Of a stretch of 64,000 bases of DNA, positions 9,323-21,096 are shown piece after piece. Made by a program: the position numbers and the translations under genes. The DNA is taken from assembly GCA_907165135.1 (NCBI GenBank), contig OU015567.1:5523001-5587000 (forward strand). The letters run 5' to 3'. This DNA comes from Oikopleura dioica. Its lineage: Eukaryota; Chordata; Appendicularia; Copelata; Oikopleuridae. Under the pieces are notes generated by a model. The model ran no database searches. It worked only from the letters and a program-made list of their open reading frames with translations, and was not told the DNA's origin. Position 1 is the first letter of the stretch, and every line of letters begins with the position of its first letter.

Positions 9323-11266
9323 TCAAATATCAGCGAATTTCGGAGTCGGAGAAGAAGGAATCAGAAAAGCACCATCGGAAGATTTCGGCGTCGCTAGAAA
9401 TTTATGAGAAAGAGTTCCTGAGTGATCGACTTACGGGGAACTTCTTCGGCTTCGAGAGTTTTTCGATAATTGGCGATTGCGTCGTTGAGATTTGCGCTCT
9501 TTTTTGGCTCATCCGGCGACTAAAAGGTTAAATTTAAGGACCCAGGGCTCGATTTTCTTACAGGAAAGACGAATGTGTCCTTTGGCTCATCAAGTGGAAT
9601 GTCGTTTCGATTAATCCCTTGCGCGGAGAGTTGATTGTCGTAGATTCGCTTCATCATCAAGCTCTTTTTTCGAGCATTTGCTTGGAGTTTGTCATTTTCG
9701 TTGAGGTTCAAATCGCGTCTAGAATTTTAAGCAAAAGAGCTCTTTTCAACTCCCCTACTTGCAGAGCGATTTCCTCGCGATCGACCTCCTCGGAAGACCG
9801 TTTCCAGGCGACTTGGGCCTCATCATCGTATTTCGTCTTATTTGCGACTTGATCATGACGCTTTTTCTCGTATTCGTGATTCTCGCCAGCTGATCTAGTT
9901 GTTGTCTTTTCAGTTCTTCCTGCCTCGCCCGCTCCTTTAGCCTCCTTTTCATCGCTTCTTCGTTTTCCCGGCGTTTTCGTTTGATCGCTTTTTTGAGTGC
10001 TTCAAGTTTTTCTCGATAGGCGCGTTTTGCGGAATACGGTCGCGGGATTTCGAAGGAGGTTATGTAGAAACAAGCTTTAAAAATTTAATTTCAAAATGAT
10101 TATTTTTAATAAATGAATTAAAATTGAAAATAATAATGATTATATTATTAATTATATAATTAATAATTGAAAATAATCATCTTTTTTTTCTCGACTACCT
10201 GTGTCAAAACCTGAGTCAGGGCCTGAAAGAGCACGAATAAAGATTCTTTTAGGCCCTGACTCAGGTTTTGGACACAGGTTTTCGAGCCCAACACCTCCCC
10301 TACCCTAACCCTAGGCCTAACTCTTACCAACTGCATGGCAAGCACTGATAATCATCGTGCAAAAAAGAAGAATTTGACAAAAATCCCAGCCGTAGTACTC
10401 TGTAAATCGCTCAATATCAGAAACTAGAAAATTTTCTATCTTTTGACAGCGAATCTCTTCTACCTGGGAACATTTTGTAAGTAAATTTGTCCGAGTCGAC
10501 AATATTTTCAAACGCCGATCTGACAGATAAAAGCGCCATCATCTGCAGAATCCAGCAAAAGGTGTCCAAATATCCGACAATTATCCATCTCACAGTGTAG
10601 TTGCCAAAATTGGCAAAGGGTATTCCAACAACGCCAACAGACAAGCCAATCGCGATGCCGATCCAGCACCAGGTCAATTCAAGCGAATTCATCGGAACAA
10701 TGAGGCGGACGCACAGCTCATTTCCGACTCCAGTACAGTTCGAATGCTCACACAGAAGTGGCTCGCTTCGAACAGCTCTAGAATCGGCCCCATTTCGCAT
10801 TCCATTGAGCCCAAGTCTAAGGTAAAAATCGCCACCAGCTTCGCAATTTTTCAGCTTGGCGTTCCATGACTTGAGGAGGATAAATATTCGCCAGAAAATG
10901 AAAACAAAAAAGAAGCAAAGCGATAATTTGAATTTTTAATCCTGCAAAGCGCAATAACTACCTGTCCCTGAGAACTGCCCTTATCGTACTTCCAGAATTG
11001 AAAAAGCCCAATCTAAAACTAACATTTGGAGCCTAAGAATTTCCTCTTACATTGACGTTACAGTGATTGCCGCCATTTGCGTCGATACAGTCGCCTTTGA
11101 TCATCGGCGCGCTGGACAAATCATTGCTGGTAGTTCCCCTCACCCACTCGCCAAGACCATAAGCGACGCAAATTATGATCAAATTCGCGACTCCGACAAA
11201 ATAAATAACAGCATCGACTCCGCTTTTCACAACATCTCGCTTGAATTTATTCACGATTCTCATCAA
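9323..11266 (-). CDS. claudin-like four-pass protein with basic tail, paralogue 2
   Basis: Eight exons: 11266-11051, 11012-10962, 10869-10464, 10399-10328, 10074-9759, 9718-9562, 9519-9435 and 9393-9323. All join in phase to give about 457 residues. TM1 (VIYFVGVANLIIICVAYGLG) is followed by a cysteine-bearing loop, TM2 and TM3 in exon 3 and TM4 in exon 4. The rest is a cytoplasmic tail with a Lys/Arg-rich coiled coil and a Ser/Pro end. Tail words NARKKS and FVFPSPDE correspond to NARKQS and FNFPSPEG in the upstream-reading neighbour, so the two arose by tandem duplication. Intron 4 (10075-10327) contains a CTGGGCT-type MITE. Tight-junction or membrane-scaffold function is an inference from topology. 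The long helical tail is unusual for claudins. Confidence 0.8.
10188..10289. mobile_element. CTGGGCT-family MITE in an intron
   Basis: Arms CCTGTGTCAAAACCTGAG and the mirrored CTCAGGTTTTGGACACAGG, then CGAGCCCA. It lies wholly within intron 4 of the claudin-like gene. The loop is about 30 bp. Confidence 0.8.
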
Positions 11267-11467
11267 CTTTTTTCTCTTTTCATTACTTTTTCTGCAAATC
11301 TAAGTCGCGAATAATATTTGTGAATTTGGACTAATTAGTCTGTAAATATCAAGCGCTGCAATTTTGGGAGACTATTACTCAGTGAATGAAACAGGAAAGT
11401 TTTCATAGGAATAGCTTTCAAAAAATATTTATTTGATGAAACGGAGCAAAAAGCAGAAGTCAAGCAG

Positions 11468-13072
11468 CTAATCTTGTTGAGAATTGTCATGAATCCAGTC
11501 TCGATAGTAGAAAACATCTGTATATACACCTGTTCGCAGCTTTATAAATAAATTTATTTATTCGCTTTTGAATAGCAAAAAATCAGTGAACTAATGATTG
11601 TGGGTTCGAATCCCAGCTGATACATATTTTTTTCGATTGTAACGTGAAAAATTCGCCTCGAAATATCGTGATATTTGTCAAGAGCGCTTGAGAATCATAT
11701 TTTTTTTTGCGAAGATGGCCGTTTTTCCTCCGTAGGAAAACGCAGAGTTACAGTTCTTATTTGCGTATGGTCAATAAGCACCATGCAAGACCAATGTCAA
11801 AGTCGTAAAATAAATGAGTATCTGTTTGAGATAAAGCTGAATCCTGGGTGCGTTCCACAGCCATTTCCCCACGAAACCAGCCCGACGACTTCTTCCGTCG
11901 CTTCCTCGCTGCTGCTACTATCGTAAGAGAACCAATCGAAGAGCGGGCCGCCAGAATCACCGGTACAAGCGTCTTCGTGAAACGTATTGCTCATCGCGCA
12001 GACCATGCCAGGTCGAATATCGCCGCCGTAGTAGCTTCGACAGTTTGCGTTGTCGAGAATGTAATTATCCGCGCATTGCAGATCGAGGGGGTAGTTTTCC
12101 TCTGGATACGTTGTGCTTCCCCAGCCGCAAACTGTCGAAGGCTAAAAATAGAACTTTCATTCATAAGAATTTAAGTATATCTTAGTGTCTTTTACGCTTG
12201 AATAATTGCGCTAACGCTCGAGTGCTCTTTACAGAAATGACGCCTTCTCTAGTTCAGGACTTGTTTTGATAAGAAAAGTTAAGGAGGAAGTTGGAGGAAG
12301 AGAAAATTACTCAACGAAAGATGTTTCTTTTTTACGCGATTCTTTTTACATCGATTTTTGCCGCGATAGAAGGTAAGAAAAGTAAGAAAACGAAGGCTGA
12401 AATCGTTTCTCTGCTGTTTTCTTGGTGCAAAAAAGCAATAAGGGGATAAGTGGTCTCTTATTGGCTGATGCATTCAATACGCCAATCTGATTGGCTCAAC
12501 GGAAACCTCCAATTTTATAAAGACCTTAATTGAATTTTTAAGCTTTTTTATCAATTGGAATCAAGGAAGAGGACGAAGAAAAACAGAAAGACGAAAATAT
12601 CGTCTAAATTTCTCACTGTTCAAAATAAGTACAAGCCAAACCCCATATCTTCAAAAAAATAAACCTGATAACTTACTGCTTTATCGACTGGCGCATGGTT
12701 CGGAATAATCGCTGGAAAGGTGAATTTGGAAAAAGAAATAGTCTTTGAAACGTTCAAAACAGCGATGTCGTTGGTGAAATAGACAGAGCTGTAGTTTGGA
12801 TGCTTGATCTGCTTCTTCGACGAAATTTCGTATTTTTCTTCGCCCTCAGATCCGCTTCCTGTAATTGCTTCCAAGTTTGTGTTTTGGAGACAGTGAGCGG
12901 CGGTAAGAAATGAGTGCGATGAAATCAGAACAGCGCCGCACTTCAGGGTGTTTTTGTTTTTCAATAATTTTGTTGCTGATGGATGAGCCTCGATTTTTTC
13001 CGACTTTCCTCCGATAACAAGCGTCTTTGACCATGCTGCGGCAAAAAATGCAGGTGCTATCTTAATTTTCAT
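11468..13072 (-). CDS. trypsin-like serine protease (S1), secreted
   Basis: Exons 13072-12677, 12141-11844 and 11529-11468 give 251 residues. A short hydrophobic leader (MKIKIAPAFFAAA) is followed almost at once by the activation-site sequence VIGG, so the propeptide is only a few residues. The catalytic triad is present: TAAHC, NDIAVLN and GDSGGP. Asp lies six residues before the active Ser (DACTGDSGGP), predicting cleavage after Lys or Arg. The protein ends with the usual C-terminal helix region (VYTDVFYYRDWI). Intron 1 is a normal 535-bp GT-AG intron that holds an antisense micro-gene. Intron 2 (11530-11843) starts GA and ends AG. It is paralogous to the protease at 13299-16144. A digestive or immune role is likely but cannot be told from sequence. 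Confidence 0.88.
11602..11627 (+). other. tRNA T-arm-like fragment
   Basis: TGGGTTCGAATCCCA forms a perfect T-stem and loop with a B-box-like core, followed by CAGCTGATA. No matching D-arm or acceptor stem is seen upstream, so this is at most a tRNA or SINE remnant within the last intron of the protease. Confidence 0.3.
12321..12607 (+). CDS. micro-gene antisense to the protease intron, 38 aa
   Basis: Exon 1 (12321-12372) encodes a strong signal-like leader, MFLFYAILFTSIFAAIE, and ends at a GTAAGA donor. Exon 2 (12543-12607) follows an acceptor TTTTTAAG and encodes a short acidic tail ending EEKQKDENIV. Phases match. The whole gene sits, on the opposite strand, inside intron 1 of the protease gene at 11468-13072. 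No family is recognised, and such a small two-exon gene could arise by chance, so the call is tentative. Confidence 0.35.
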
Positions 13073-13298
13073 TCTTGTGAAACTTTTCTCTATGATATTT
13101 AGAAAAAATGGAATTTCGTTTCGCCCTAGATCGAGAACGAGCAGATGGTAGCTCATAGTCACAAGTTAAAAAAGAACGGAACTGCGCATGCAATCAGCTG
13201 TTTTGCTTCCCAAAGCAGACTGTCAATGAGTTTTCTTGAATATCACTTTATTCTGTGAAGTCAGCTTTGTACAGTAAATTTTTATTTTTTAACCTACA

Positions 13299-16144
13299 TC
13301 AACTGTTTTCTTCGTCAACAATACATTTTCCATCTTCTCTACTTTGGATTCCTTCGCAGAATAAACATTCTTGTGCAGTTCTCTTGATCCAATCTTTGAA
13401 GAAAAAGACATCTGTGTACACCCCCGGGGCTGTTCCACAGCCATTGCCCCAAGAAACGATGCCGACGACCTCTTCGTGGACGCAGCCGTGGCTGTCGATT
13501 ACGTAGGAAAACCAGTCAAAGAGCGGACCACCGGAATCTCCTATGCAGGCGTCTTGTTCGTAGGTGATGCTGGTTGCGCAGACCATGCCTGGCTTGATCT
13601 GGGTTCCGTAGTACTGGATGCAGTTGGTTGCGTCGAGGATTTGGTTGTCGGCGCATTGCATCTCTGTTGGGTAGTTTAGCGAAGGGTATGATGTTGAGCC
13701 CCAACCACAGACTGTTGATGGCTAAATTATTGCCAATAATTTATTGGTCAGAAGGTTGGTAGATAGAGATAAGGTTGGGTTAGCCAGTTTGTTAAGCCGT
13801 TGGCGAACGCCTTGCAGTTTCGCTGCAACAACACGCCCAGAGGCTATAAATGCCGCATACTCATTGGCGCAGAGGGCAACTTAACGCCTACGCTCGGCAG
13901 CGGGTTAAGGTAAGGCCTAGGGGCAGCTAAAAGGATAACTCCTTTTTCAAGTCTCAAACTTACTCTGTTGTTGACTGGCATCCTGGAAGGAAGTGCTGCT
14001 GGAAAGACATTGACTGAAAATTTGATCTTCTTTTCGATGTTCAAAACTGCAATATCATTCGATAGGTAGATTGAGCTGTAGCTCGGATGCTTCTTTTGAT
14101 GTGATGGGGGGCAATCAACAGCTTTATTGTCGTCACTTCCATGGCCAACAGATACGAAGAAATTCGAGGTAGAGAGACAATGAGCAGCGGAGAGAACTGA
14201 GTGCCTAAAAATCATTCGTAATAAGCAGGGCTGGTAAATTAGCGCACTATTTTCTCTCGAAGAAAAAAAAATTAGTGCACTAATTATTTTTTAGAGACAT
14301 TTTCGCGTCTTTCGCGCCTTTAGTGCACTAAAATGACACTAATTTTTCCTCTTGGGGAAATTAGTGACTTTTCGAGAGCTGATCAGCACTAAAGACGCGA
14401 AAAAAGAGGCTCTTTTTCATCATCCAATGAGCGCGCTCTTCTTGGAGGACAACTTCATGGAAGATGAATTTGCCAGGGGAAGACTTTCAATAAACGGAAA
14501 CCTAAATTTTCTAAAGAATTTTTCTAAGATAAAGATAAGATTTAGATAAGATAAGATTTTTCTAAATAAAAATGACACTTTTAGTAAAAAATAAGTTGAA
14601 AAGAATAAAAGTCAACTTTTGTTGGAAATTCTTTTTGTCGAGTACCGTGGTTTTCCATGTTAAGAGCGCCCGACTTAAGAGCGTTTTAAAAATCGTCGAG
14701 TTCGCGGGAATTTCGAACTCTGCTAGGGAGGTCTTCTCCCTAATTTTTTTATCGCAGGGCCATCCGCAGCTGGATCTTCCTGCTTTTTAATTTTTTGGCT
14801 TTCTTCTTGTCGTCGTCCGACAACTTCTCATCGCTGTCCTCAACAGTCGCTGAAGCTAGAGCAGCCTTGACCGATACGTTCTACTTTCGTGGTCTTTAGC
14901 TCTTCTCATTTTTTTGTATATGTTTTAAGTATCTTTATATAATTCTTTATTCACAGAATCATATTTATTTGATAATTTAGAAGGGAGGTCTCCTCCCGAA
15001 TTTACGCTTACTTGATAACTGCTAATGGAGAACTCCTCCCAAAGTTTCTTTTGTTTTCTAGGATAAAGGCTATCATATAGGCTATATGATATAGCATTGT
15101 AAGTTTTTAGAGTAAAATGTATTGGGAGGAAATCTGCTTTCTGAATTACAAGGTAAGCATGAACTTGGGAGAAGATCTCCCTTCTGAATTATTAAATAAA
15201 TATGATTTTGTAAATTAAGAATTATATTAACAATTCGCACAAGGCTGCTCCAGCTGCAGACTTCTGAGGACACCGAAGATAAGTCGAACGACGACAAGAG
15301 GAAGATTGACAAGAAAGGGAAAAAGCAGGAAGAATAAGCTGCGGATGGCCCTTCAATAAAAAAATTAGGGAGAAGACCTCCCTTAGAAAGCTAATCTTAG
15401 GCTAAGAGTCTAAGCTTATCATTCGATTCCCGCACAGAAAAAGTTGCAAACAAAAGTTGAATTGTATTATTTGATATAATATAGGCTATATTTGTTACTT
15501 TATATTTATAAAGAAAATTAACAAATGGATTGACAAAGTCTTTTTTGACTTTATATTAAAATTCTCGCCCTCGATTACCCAACCCACTTTATTGAAACCA
15601 AATTTTTTGAAATTCTAATAGTAATGAAGTTTGAAATTCTCAAACTTACGTAATCTTCAGAATTAAAGAGCCCGCGCTCCTTGGCGGGCCAATCAGCAGC
15701 CCTTATTTTCGACACTTTTCGAGACACACGCGAAAGAGACGCGAAAGTCACTAAAGTCTCGACAAAATAAATTCGCGCACTAATTTTAGTGCACTAAAAA
15801 TTTTCGACAGATTTTAGGACGCGAATTTACCAGCCCTGGTAATAAGTATTGAAATCAAGCTTAGTAATACTTACGAGGAAATCAAAATGCCACCACAGTG
15901 AACTTGATTCTTCTTTAGGACTCTTTCTCTGAACTTCGGATTCAAATTGAGGACAGATGGTTTGCTTTTCGTGAGCATGACGGTCGATGGATGAGCTGAG
16001 ATTTTTTCTGGATAGCCGCCGATAATCCAATTTCTAGCGCTGACGCAAGTCGACATGAAAAGGGCGATTGAAAACTAAATACACTTATTACTACCTTGAA
16101 AAAGTACGATTATCTTATCTTGTGATTTAATGTCTAACCTTCAT
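13299..16144 (-). CDS. trypsin-like serine protease (S1), paralogue 2
   Basis: Exons 16144-16139 (just ATGAAG), 16074-15875, 14204-13964 and 13721-13299 join in phase to about 289 residues. The leader MKFSIALFMSTCVSA is followed by ARNWIIGGYPEKISAHP, so activation would free the IIGG N-terminus. Catalytic motifs are SAAHC, NDIAVLN and CIGDSGGP, with Asp at the base of the specificity pocket (trypsin-like). The C-terminus has an extra tail of about 25 residues with three cysteines after DWIKRTAQECLFC, absent from the sister gene. Intron 2 is enlarged by a 1.6-kb hAT-like insertion. The 6-nt first coding exon is extreme but gives a perfect signal peptide. Confidence 0.85.
14226..15838. mobile_element. 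hAT-like element in the protease intron
   Basis: Inverted ends CAGGGCTGGTAAATT (from 14226) and AATTTACCAGCCCTG (to 15838), 15 bp identical, are flanked by a perfect 8-bp duplication GTAATAAG (14218-14225 and 15839-15846). The interior has no transposase and contains another element (14725-15385) plus a fragment of the 7222-8027 family. Repeated TTAGTGCACTAA-like palindromes lie near both ends. Confidence 0.88.
14725..15385. mobile_element. element nested in the hAT-like insertion
   Basis: Long inverted arms: AGGGAGGTCTTCTCCCTAAT at the left is mirrored by ATTAGGGAGAAGACCTCCCT at the right. Similarity continues inward for about 100 bp through GGGCCATCCGCAGCT and its complement. The loop contains further GGGAGGTCTCCTCCC-like words. 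Confidence 0.75.
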
Positions 16145-16573
16145 TTTTAATCGATTGTACTCGGAAGGCACCGATGCTTTGGTATTTAAAGATGGCTCCT
16201 CTCTTGCGAAAAAACCAGGTGACCAAGTTTGGAAAGTCGGAAAAGAACGCATCAGAGCAGTTGTCTAACTTCGCATCGACGAAACTCATTCAGCGAATTT
16301 CCGGATAAACAAGACTCTGACATCAGTGTTAGGCAAATTGCTTCCGTTTTTTTTCCTTCGAAAGTCTTCTTCAAGTTCAAATTCTTCGTCAAAAACCGCA
16401 GGAGGAGGGTGTCAAGCGGGCTTGGGAGCGAAAAATGAACCGATAAGAAATACCTTCTACGTAGAAAATCAAAATTGAGTCGATGACGCTGTTTCTCAAA
16501 GCTGATAAAACCTAAATAACTTCCTCTCACTGATCATTCGAGGCAGAAAGGGGAGAAAGAGAAAGGAGTAAAA

Positions 16574-18098
16574 ATGAGCCAAGCGGTTTTAGCCGGAAGT
16601 AGGGTTACTTCCCTGACCAACTATTATTCTAGAGCTCTTCCCTACACAACCACGCTCGGAAAGTTCTGGTACCTGACTGTGAGTACTAAAATATAAGGCT
16701 TTGTAAACTAGCAGGAGTAGCAGGAGTAATTTTCGCAAGAATTTTTTCTAGAGATTTTTTTGTAGCTAGTCATGCGCGGAATCATGATTTTCACCGTGGG
16801 AACGGACATTTACTCCAACGACGCAAGTTCCTTCACGTGCTCCACGAAACAGCCCCTCTGCAACTCAGGCACCCAGTTTTCTTATTTTTGAACACAATGA
16901 CGATTTGAGAGCGGTATTCTCTTTCTCTGTCGATTCGCACATGGAAAAAATTGTGGGAAAACTAGGAAAAAGTGTGCTTCAATCAGTTTATGCCGATGAA
17001 TTTGACTCGATTCTGGACTTGGCATATGGTCGCTCTTGGGTAAGAAAACCTTTTCAATCCATTTTTTCCACGATTTTCTCAGAATAACCGCGGTAGCATT
17101 CGTCACAATCGTCAACGAGCCGAGCAAAGATCTCAAGCTCATGCGATCCCTCGAAGCTGAGATCGGCAACCCAGATGAAGAGGAAAAATCGGACCTCCCC
17201 CCTTCTTACCAGCAAATAAAGCTGAACAAGCTCAAGGCCAAGTACAGCGATATCAACGCGATTGCGGAGAGCTACAAGGGTCGAAAAATGATCGTGACAA
17301 CAAGAAAGACGAAGATTCATCGCGCTGTTTTTCAAATGACGCTTCTTGGTGATTTTTCTTTTATAAACTCCTTCCTTTCTTCATTTTTAGGGCTGGAACT
17401 GGTCTTTTTCATATTCTTCTTGTCTCTTTTGAAGCATCAGTACCACTACAAAACCGGCTGGTGGACTCTTTTGACGACTGGAAAGCTCTTTCAGGAAAAT
17501 ATTGACAATCACTTTTTCCAGAATAAAAAATAGAAGTTGTCAATATTTTCCCTAGACTCCCGCATCCTTCAGCTGCGTAATCGATGAAAACAGTCTCACC
17601 TCGATCCCGAAAGAAATTGCCCAAGCTAAAAACTTCAACTCCACGGATCCTCGATATTTCTTTTGGAAAGCGAAACACGCCTGCTCTCAAGCTGAGTCTG
17701 TTTGCAATGTCGCTCGTTTCACCGAAAAGGTATTCTGGAAATAAACCCTTTCTCACGTCCATTCAGACCTACATTACCTACTTTATGCTCGGCTCAAACG
17801 CCCTGGCCATCATCATCTTGGTCTTCAATGGAATCTTCATTCTTGGACAGACCTCCGTAATCGGCATCAAACGCGGATCCTCCTGGGTCAATCAGTAAGT
17901 CAAAGAACGAAAAAGTCTTGCTCAATTTTCGTTTCTAGAAAAGCGCGATATTTTAAAAACCGGCGGACGCAGAGCCTGGTCAATCCTTCAGCCCAATCCT
18001 CTGGCCGTAGATCGACTTGCTCTACTCCCAATCTCCCTCCGACCCCCTCGATGCTGGGAATGAGCATGCGAGGTCGAGGAACACCAATTTCGACCTAG
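16574..18098 (+). CDS. connexin (gap-junction channel protein)
   Basis: Eight exons: 16574-16678, 16766-16868, 16973-17039, 17083-17348, 17391-17494, 17556-17729, 17767-17894 and 17939-18098. They encode about 368 residues. TM1 is followed by extracellular loop 1 with the connexin spacing C-x6-C-x3-C (TCSTKQPLCNSVC). Then comes FNQFMPMNLTRFW, comparable to the family's F-x-P-x-x-x-x-RFW before TM2. Loop 2 has paired cysteines and ends CNVARFTEKTYITYFML, close to the family's RPTEKT-I-F-FML. The cytoplasmic loop between TM2 and TM3 is Glu/Lys-rich. Intron 2 is GC-AG (16869-16972) and intron 5 is GA-AG (17495-17555). With only canonical donors the first loop would be out of frame. Six connexins form a hemichannel that docks between adjacent cells. 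The divergent loops make the subfamily uncertain. Confidence 0.85.
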
Positions 18099-18258
18099 AA
18101 GGAATTTTTTGAAAGTAATCTTCCTAGTGCTCAACTTCTTGGTAGAAAATCGTAATAAAATTTTTGGCAAAAAATTTTAATATCAGTAAATATTTTATTG
18201 TTTTGAAAAATTTTTGTCATTTTGGCAGTGAAAAATTGAACTTGAAAGAACAGTTTCG

Positions 18259-21074
18259 TTAGAATTCAGAATTTGTTCTGCTGGGATCAGCAATGACCAG
18301 GGAATCGCAAGTCTTTGCACTCGTTTCGTTCTCGTCGGTCATTTTGAAATTGAGTCCTCGCGGTCGATTTGGATCGGCAGGGAGGCGCTGCTTCCGCGGA
18401 ATTCTGATGCTCATTGAGAGCCATCTGGAGACGCCTCCAAAACGCCCGCCGAAGCTTTCTTGTTGACCTGGGTAAGAAGGGACGGGTTAGAACGGAACAA
18501 GTAAGGGGACTTACCTAGGGAAAGGTAGAACTTGTGCGTCTTTGTTTTTAAAAATGAGTTCTTTTTTCGCGAGACGAGATTTTTCCCGCTCCAAATTGAG
18601 GATTTCAGGCAAGTTGGTTCGCGCAATTCTGCTCGCATCGTCTTGTACTTGTTGAATCGATCACAGCTTGGATCCAAACCTGATTCGAAATTCGTTGTGA
18701 CCTTGGAAAAATTGCTGTGAATTTGAGACGGCTGAGATTGGGTACCTTGGCGTTGGGTGTGGTGAGCTCAAAGTTGAGATTTCCAGCGCGGTAGCCAGGT
18801 CGAAGATAGTGCTCGATTCTCCCGTTTTCGAGGGGGTATTCGTAGCGGACGCGGAGAGCGATGTTGTGCATGCCACAGAGCGCAGTCATCAGCTACCGAA
18901 TACAGGTTAAAATCATGAAAAATGGAGACCTTAGACTATTTACCCTGACAGTTCTGAACTTGTCCTCCTGAACTCCTTCCTTGTCAAGTCTCGTAACCAC
19001 GATTCCATTCGACGCAATATTCCTAAAAACATCATCGCATTTCGTGCACTCTGTCTTCTTCGCGGAAGTGACGTTGCTAGCCGCCACCCCGTCAGTTGTC
19101 TTTTTCACCATTGATACGTCCGTGATAACAGCGTTCAGCGGAAGCCACAAAATCGAGACAACGTCGTTGTTATCGCCGGTCCTACCGCAAAAGGGCTCAA
19201 CATTAATGATACTTCCATCATAATTTCAAATTCCAGAATTCATTTTTTTTACAAATTTTAAAAGTGTTTGAGCCCGTTCCCAGTTCTCGCGGCAAGAGTG
19301 GTTTCGATCTCGACCGCAACGTTTAAACTTCTATTGACTTCGATTTTGACATTGTAGTCGGTCGCCGGCACTTCCGGAAAGTAGTGATTCGTCTCGCAAA
19401 CAAACGGCAGTTTCATCCCGCATTTTCCCCCGCGCCATGTTCGCTACAAATAACATATTCATCAATAACAATGAAAAAAGTGCTCACCTTGCGGCGGTCG
19501 TCTGCGTAGACACAAGTGTTCGATCTTATTTCCGGATAGCCAGTGCGGAAGTAATCGTAAGTCGGGCGAATCTGCGTGTGCTGCCATAACCACTCCATTT
19601 CCCGCGAGTTCAGGCCAGTCCAAACTCGTGTTCCTGTTGATGGATGATTTTTTGTTGAAAATTTATTTTATTATAAAAACCATAATTTCGGGCCCTCCTC
19701 TAAAAAACGGTGATTTCATTTTTGAGAAAATGTTTGAAAGAAAATAATAAAGTTTTTTACTTAAGTCATCATTTACTCCGATGAGTACTCCTAAAAGAAT
19801 TGCGTAAGAAGCTCTGCAAACAACGCTTTGAATCTGTATTTATTCGCTTCTATGTAACTTTCAGGGGAATCTATAAAAACATGTCTTAAACTTGCACGAC
19901 CTCCGATTCGAATTCGAACTCGCAGAGAACTTGCTCGAACTTTGAGTAACTTTCCAAAATTCCAAGACTAAAAATTCCATCCATTCCTGGAGGAGAATGT
20001 CGATTGAGCCACTTTGCGAATCCTTTCTGTTTGTCCGAACAGTCGATAGTTACCAAGTGCATGTCTCTTTCTTTACAGTAGTTTCGCGCGTCGACCCACT
20101 TTTTCGCAGCTGCCACGAACTCGAAATCTTCAAAAACAATTAATCGTTTCTCAGAAATCTTTTGTCGAGCACTATTTTTGAGGTTAAAAGCGGAAGTTTT
20201 ATGAACCGGATTCTCAAAAAGTCCATCATCATCATCATCATCATAAAACAATTCTTAGAATAAGCAGCCCCTTATTTTCTTTCTTGTCCTCCTTAACCTT
20301 CCGCCAAAAGTTCTGGCCCCCTTTGTTTTAATGGGTTAATATTTGATCACTGTATTTGACCTCTACTGACAGTAGCCCGCGGTTAAAATAAGCGATCATC
20401 ATTTTTTTCTCTCTTTTGACTACGCTGGAATGTCAAATATTTTCGTTGGAAACAACACGAAAGCTATCCAACCCTTGGATTATGGACTCGATCCTATCTG
20501 TTTGAACAAGATAAACATCGATGCTCGGGTGCATTAAAATGTCACAATTATTGGCGCCTCTCATTTTTACATGGAAAAATGAGTTGATGATGATGATCAC
20601 GTGATTTCTGGACGCAATGACCTGGAGGAAGATTCATTTCTTGGCAAATATCAGGAAAATCAGCGGTAACTTTGTGGAATGTCAAATATTATGAACTTGA
20701 CTGATCTTTCCTTTTTCAAATATTGTCAAGTCTACCCTCTTTTTCTTGAAAAATCATTAAAATTAACAGAATAAATCATGTTTAAATTTATATATTAAGC
20801 TTCCAATATCTTTTTTAATGCAATCATAATATCGTTTATGGCCTAAACAACCCTTTTATTTACAAAAAAATGCTCAAATTTCCTTCAATTCTTTTTTAAA
20901 ATTTGACTCTAGACAGCTAAATATCGGCCCCTGTCTCCTTATTTGAACCTTTTCTCTTTACTTACGATATTTTTGGCTCCATTCTTCGGATCCAATTTTC
21001 ACTCTGCTTTTTGGCCGGCTCCTCAACTCTGCCCTTGATATTGTTAAAAATAAAGCAATTAAAAGTTTGAACAT
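18259..21074 (-). CDS. secreted C-type lectin-domain protein
   Basis: The gene starts at 21074 with a signal peptide (MFKLLIALFLTISRA). Exon 1 ends at 20966, and an Asp-run exon follows near 20250. The C-type lectin-like domain spans several exons: WVDARNYCKERDMHLVTIDC, a 34-nt micro-exon near 19762-19795 (VLIGVNDDL), then VWTGLNSREMEWLW and GGKCGMKLPFVCE. About 250 further residues follow, with cysteines (KTECTKCDDVF, TALCGMHNI, DPSCDRF), ending ADPSRTNSEF at 18259. The downstream part is not recognised. The exon border before the micro-exon and the one near 19260 are not settled. Extracellular glycan or protein binding is expected for the lectin fold. Confidence 0.65.
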
Positions 21075-21096
21075 GTTTGATATTTTTTTCTAGTTT

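Noticed and set aside
11602-11627. tRNA gene
   Set aside because: Only the T-arm is recognisable; no D-arm, anticodon arm or acceptor stem could be paired.
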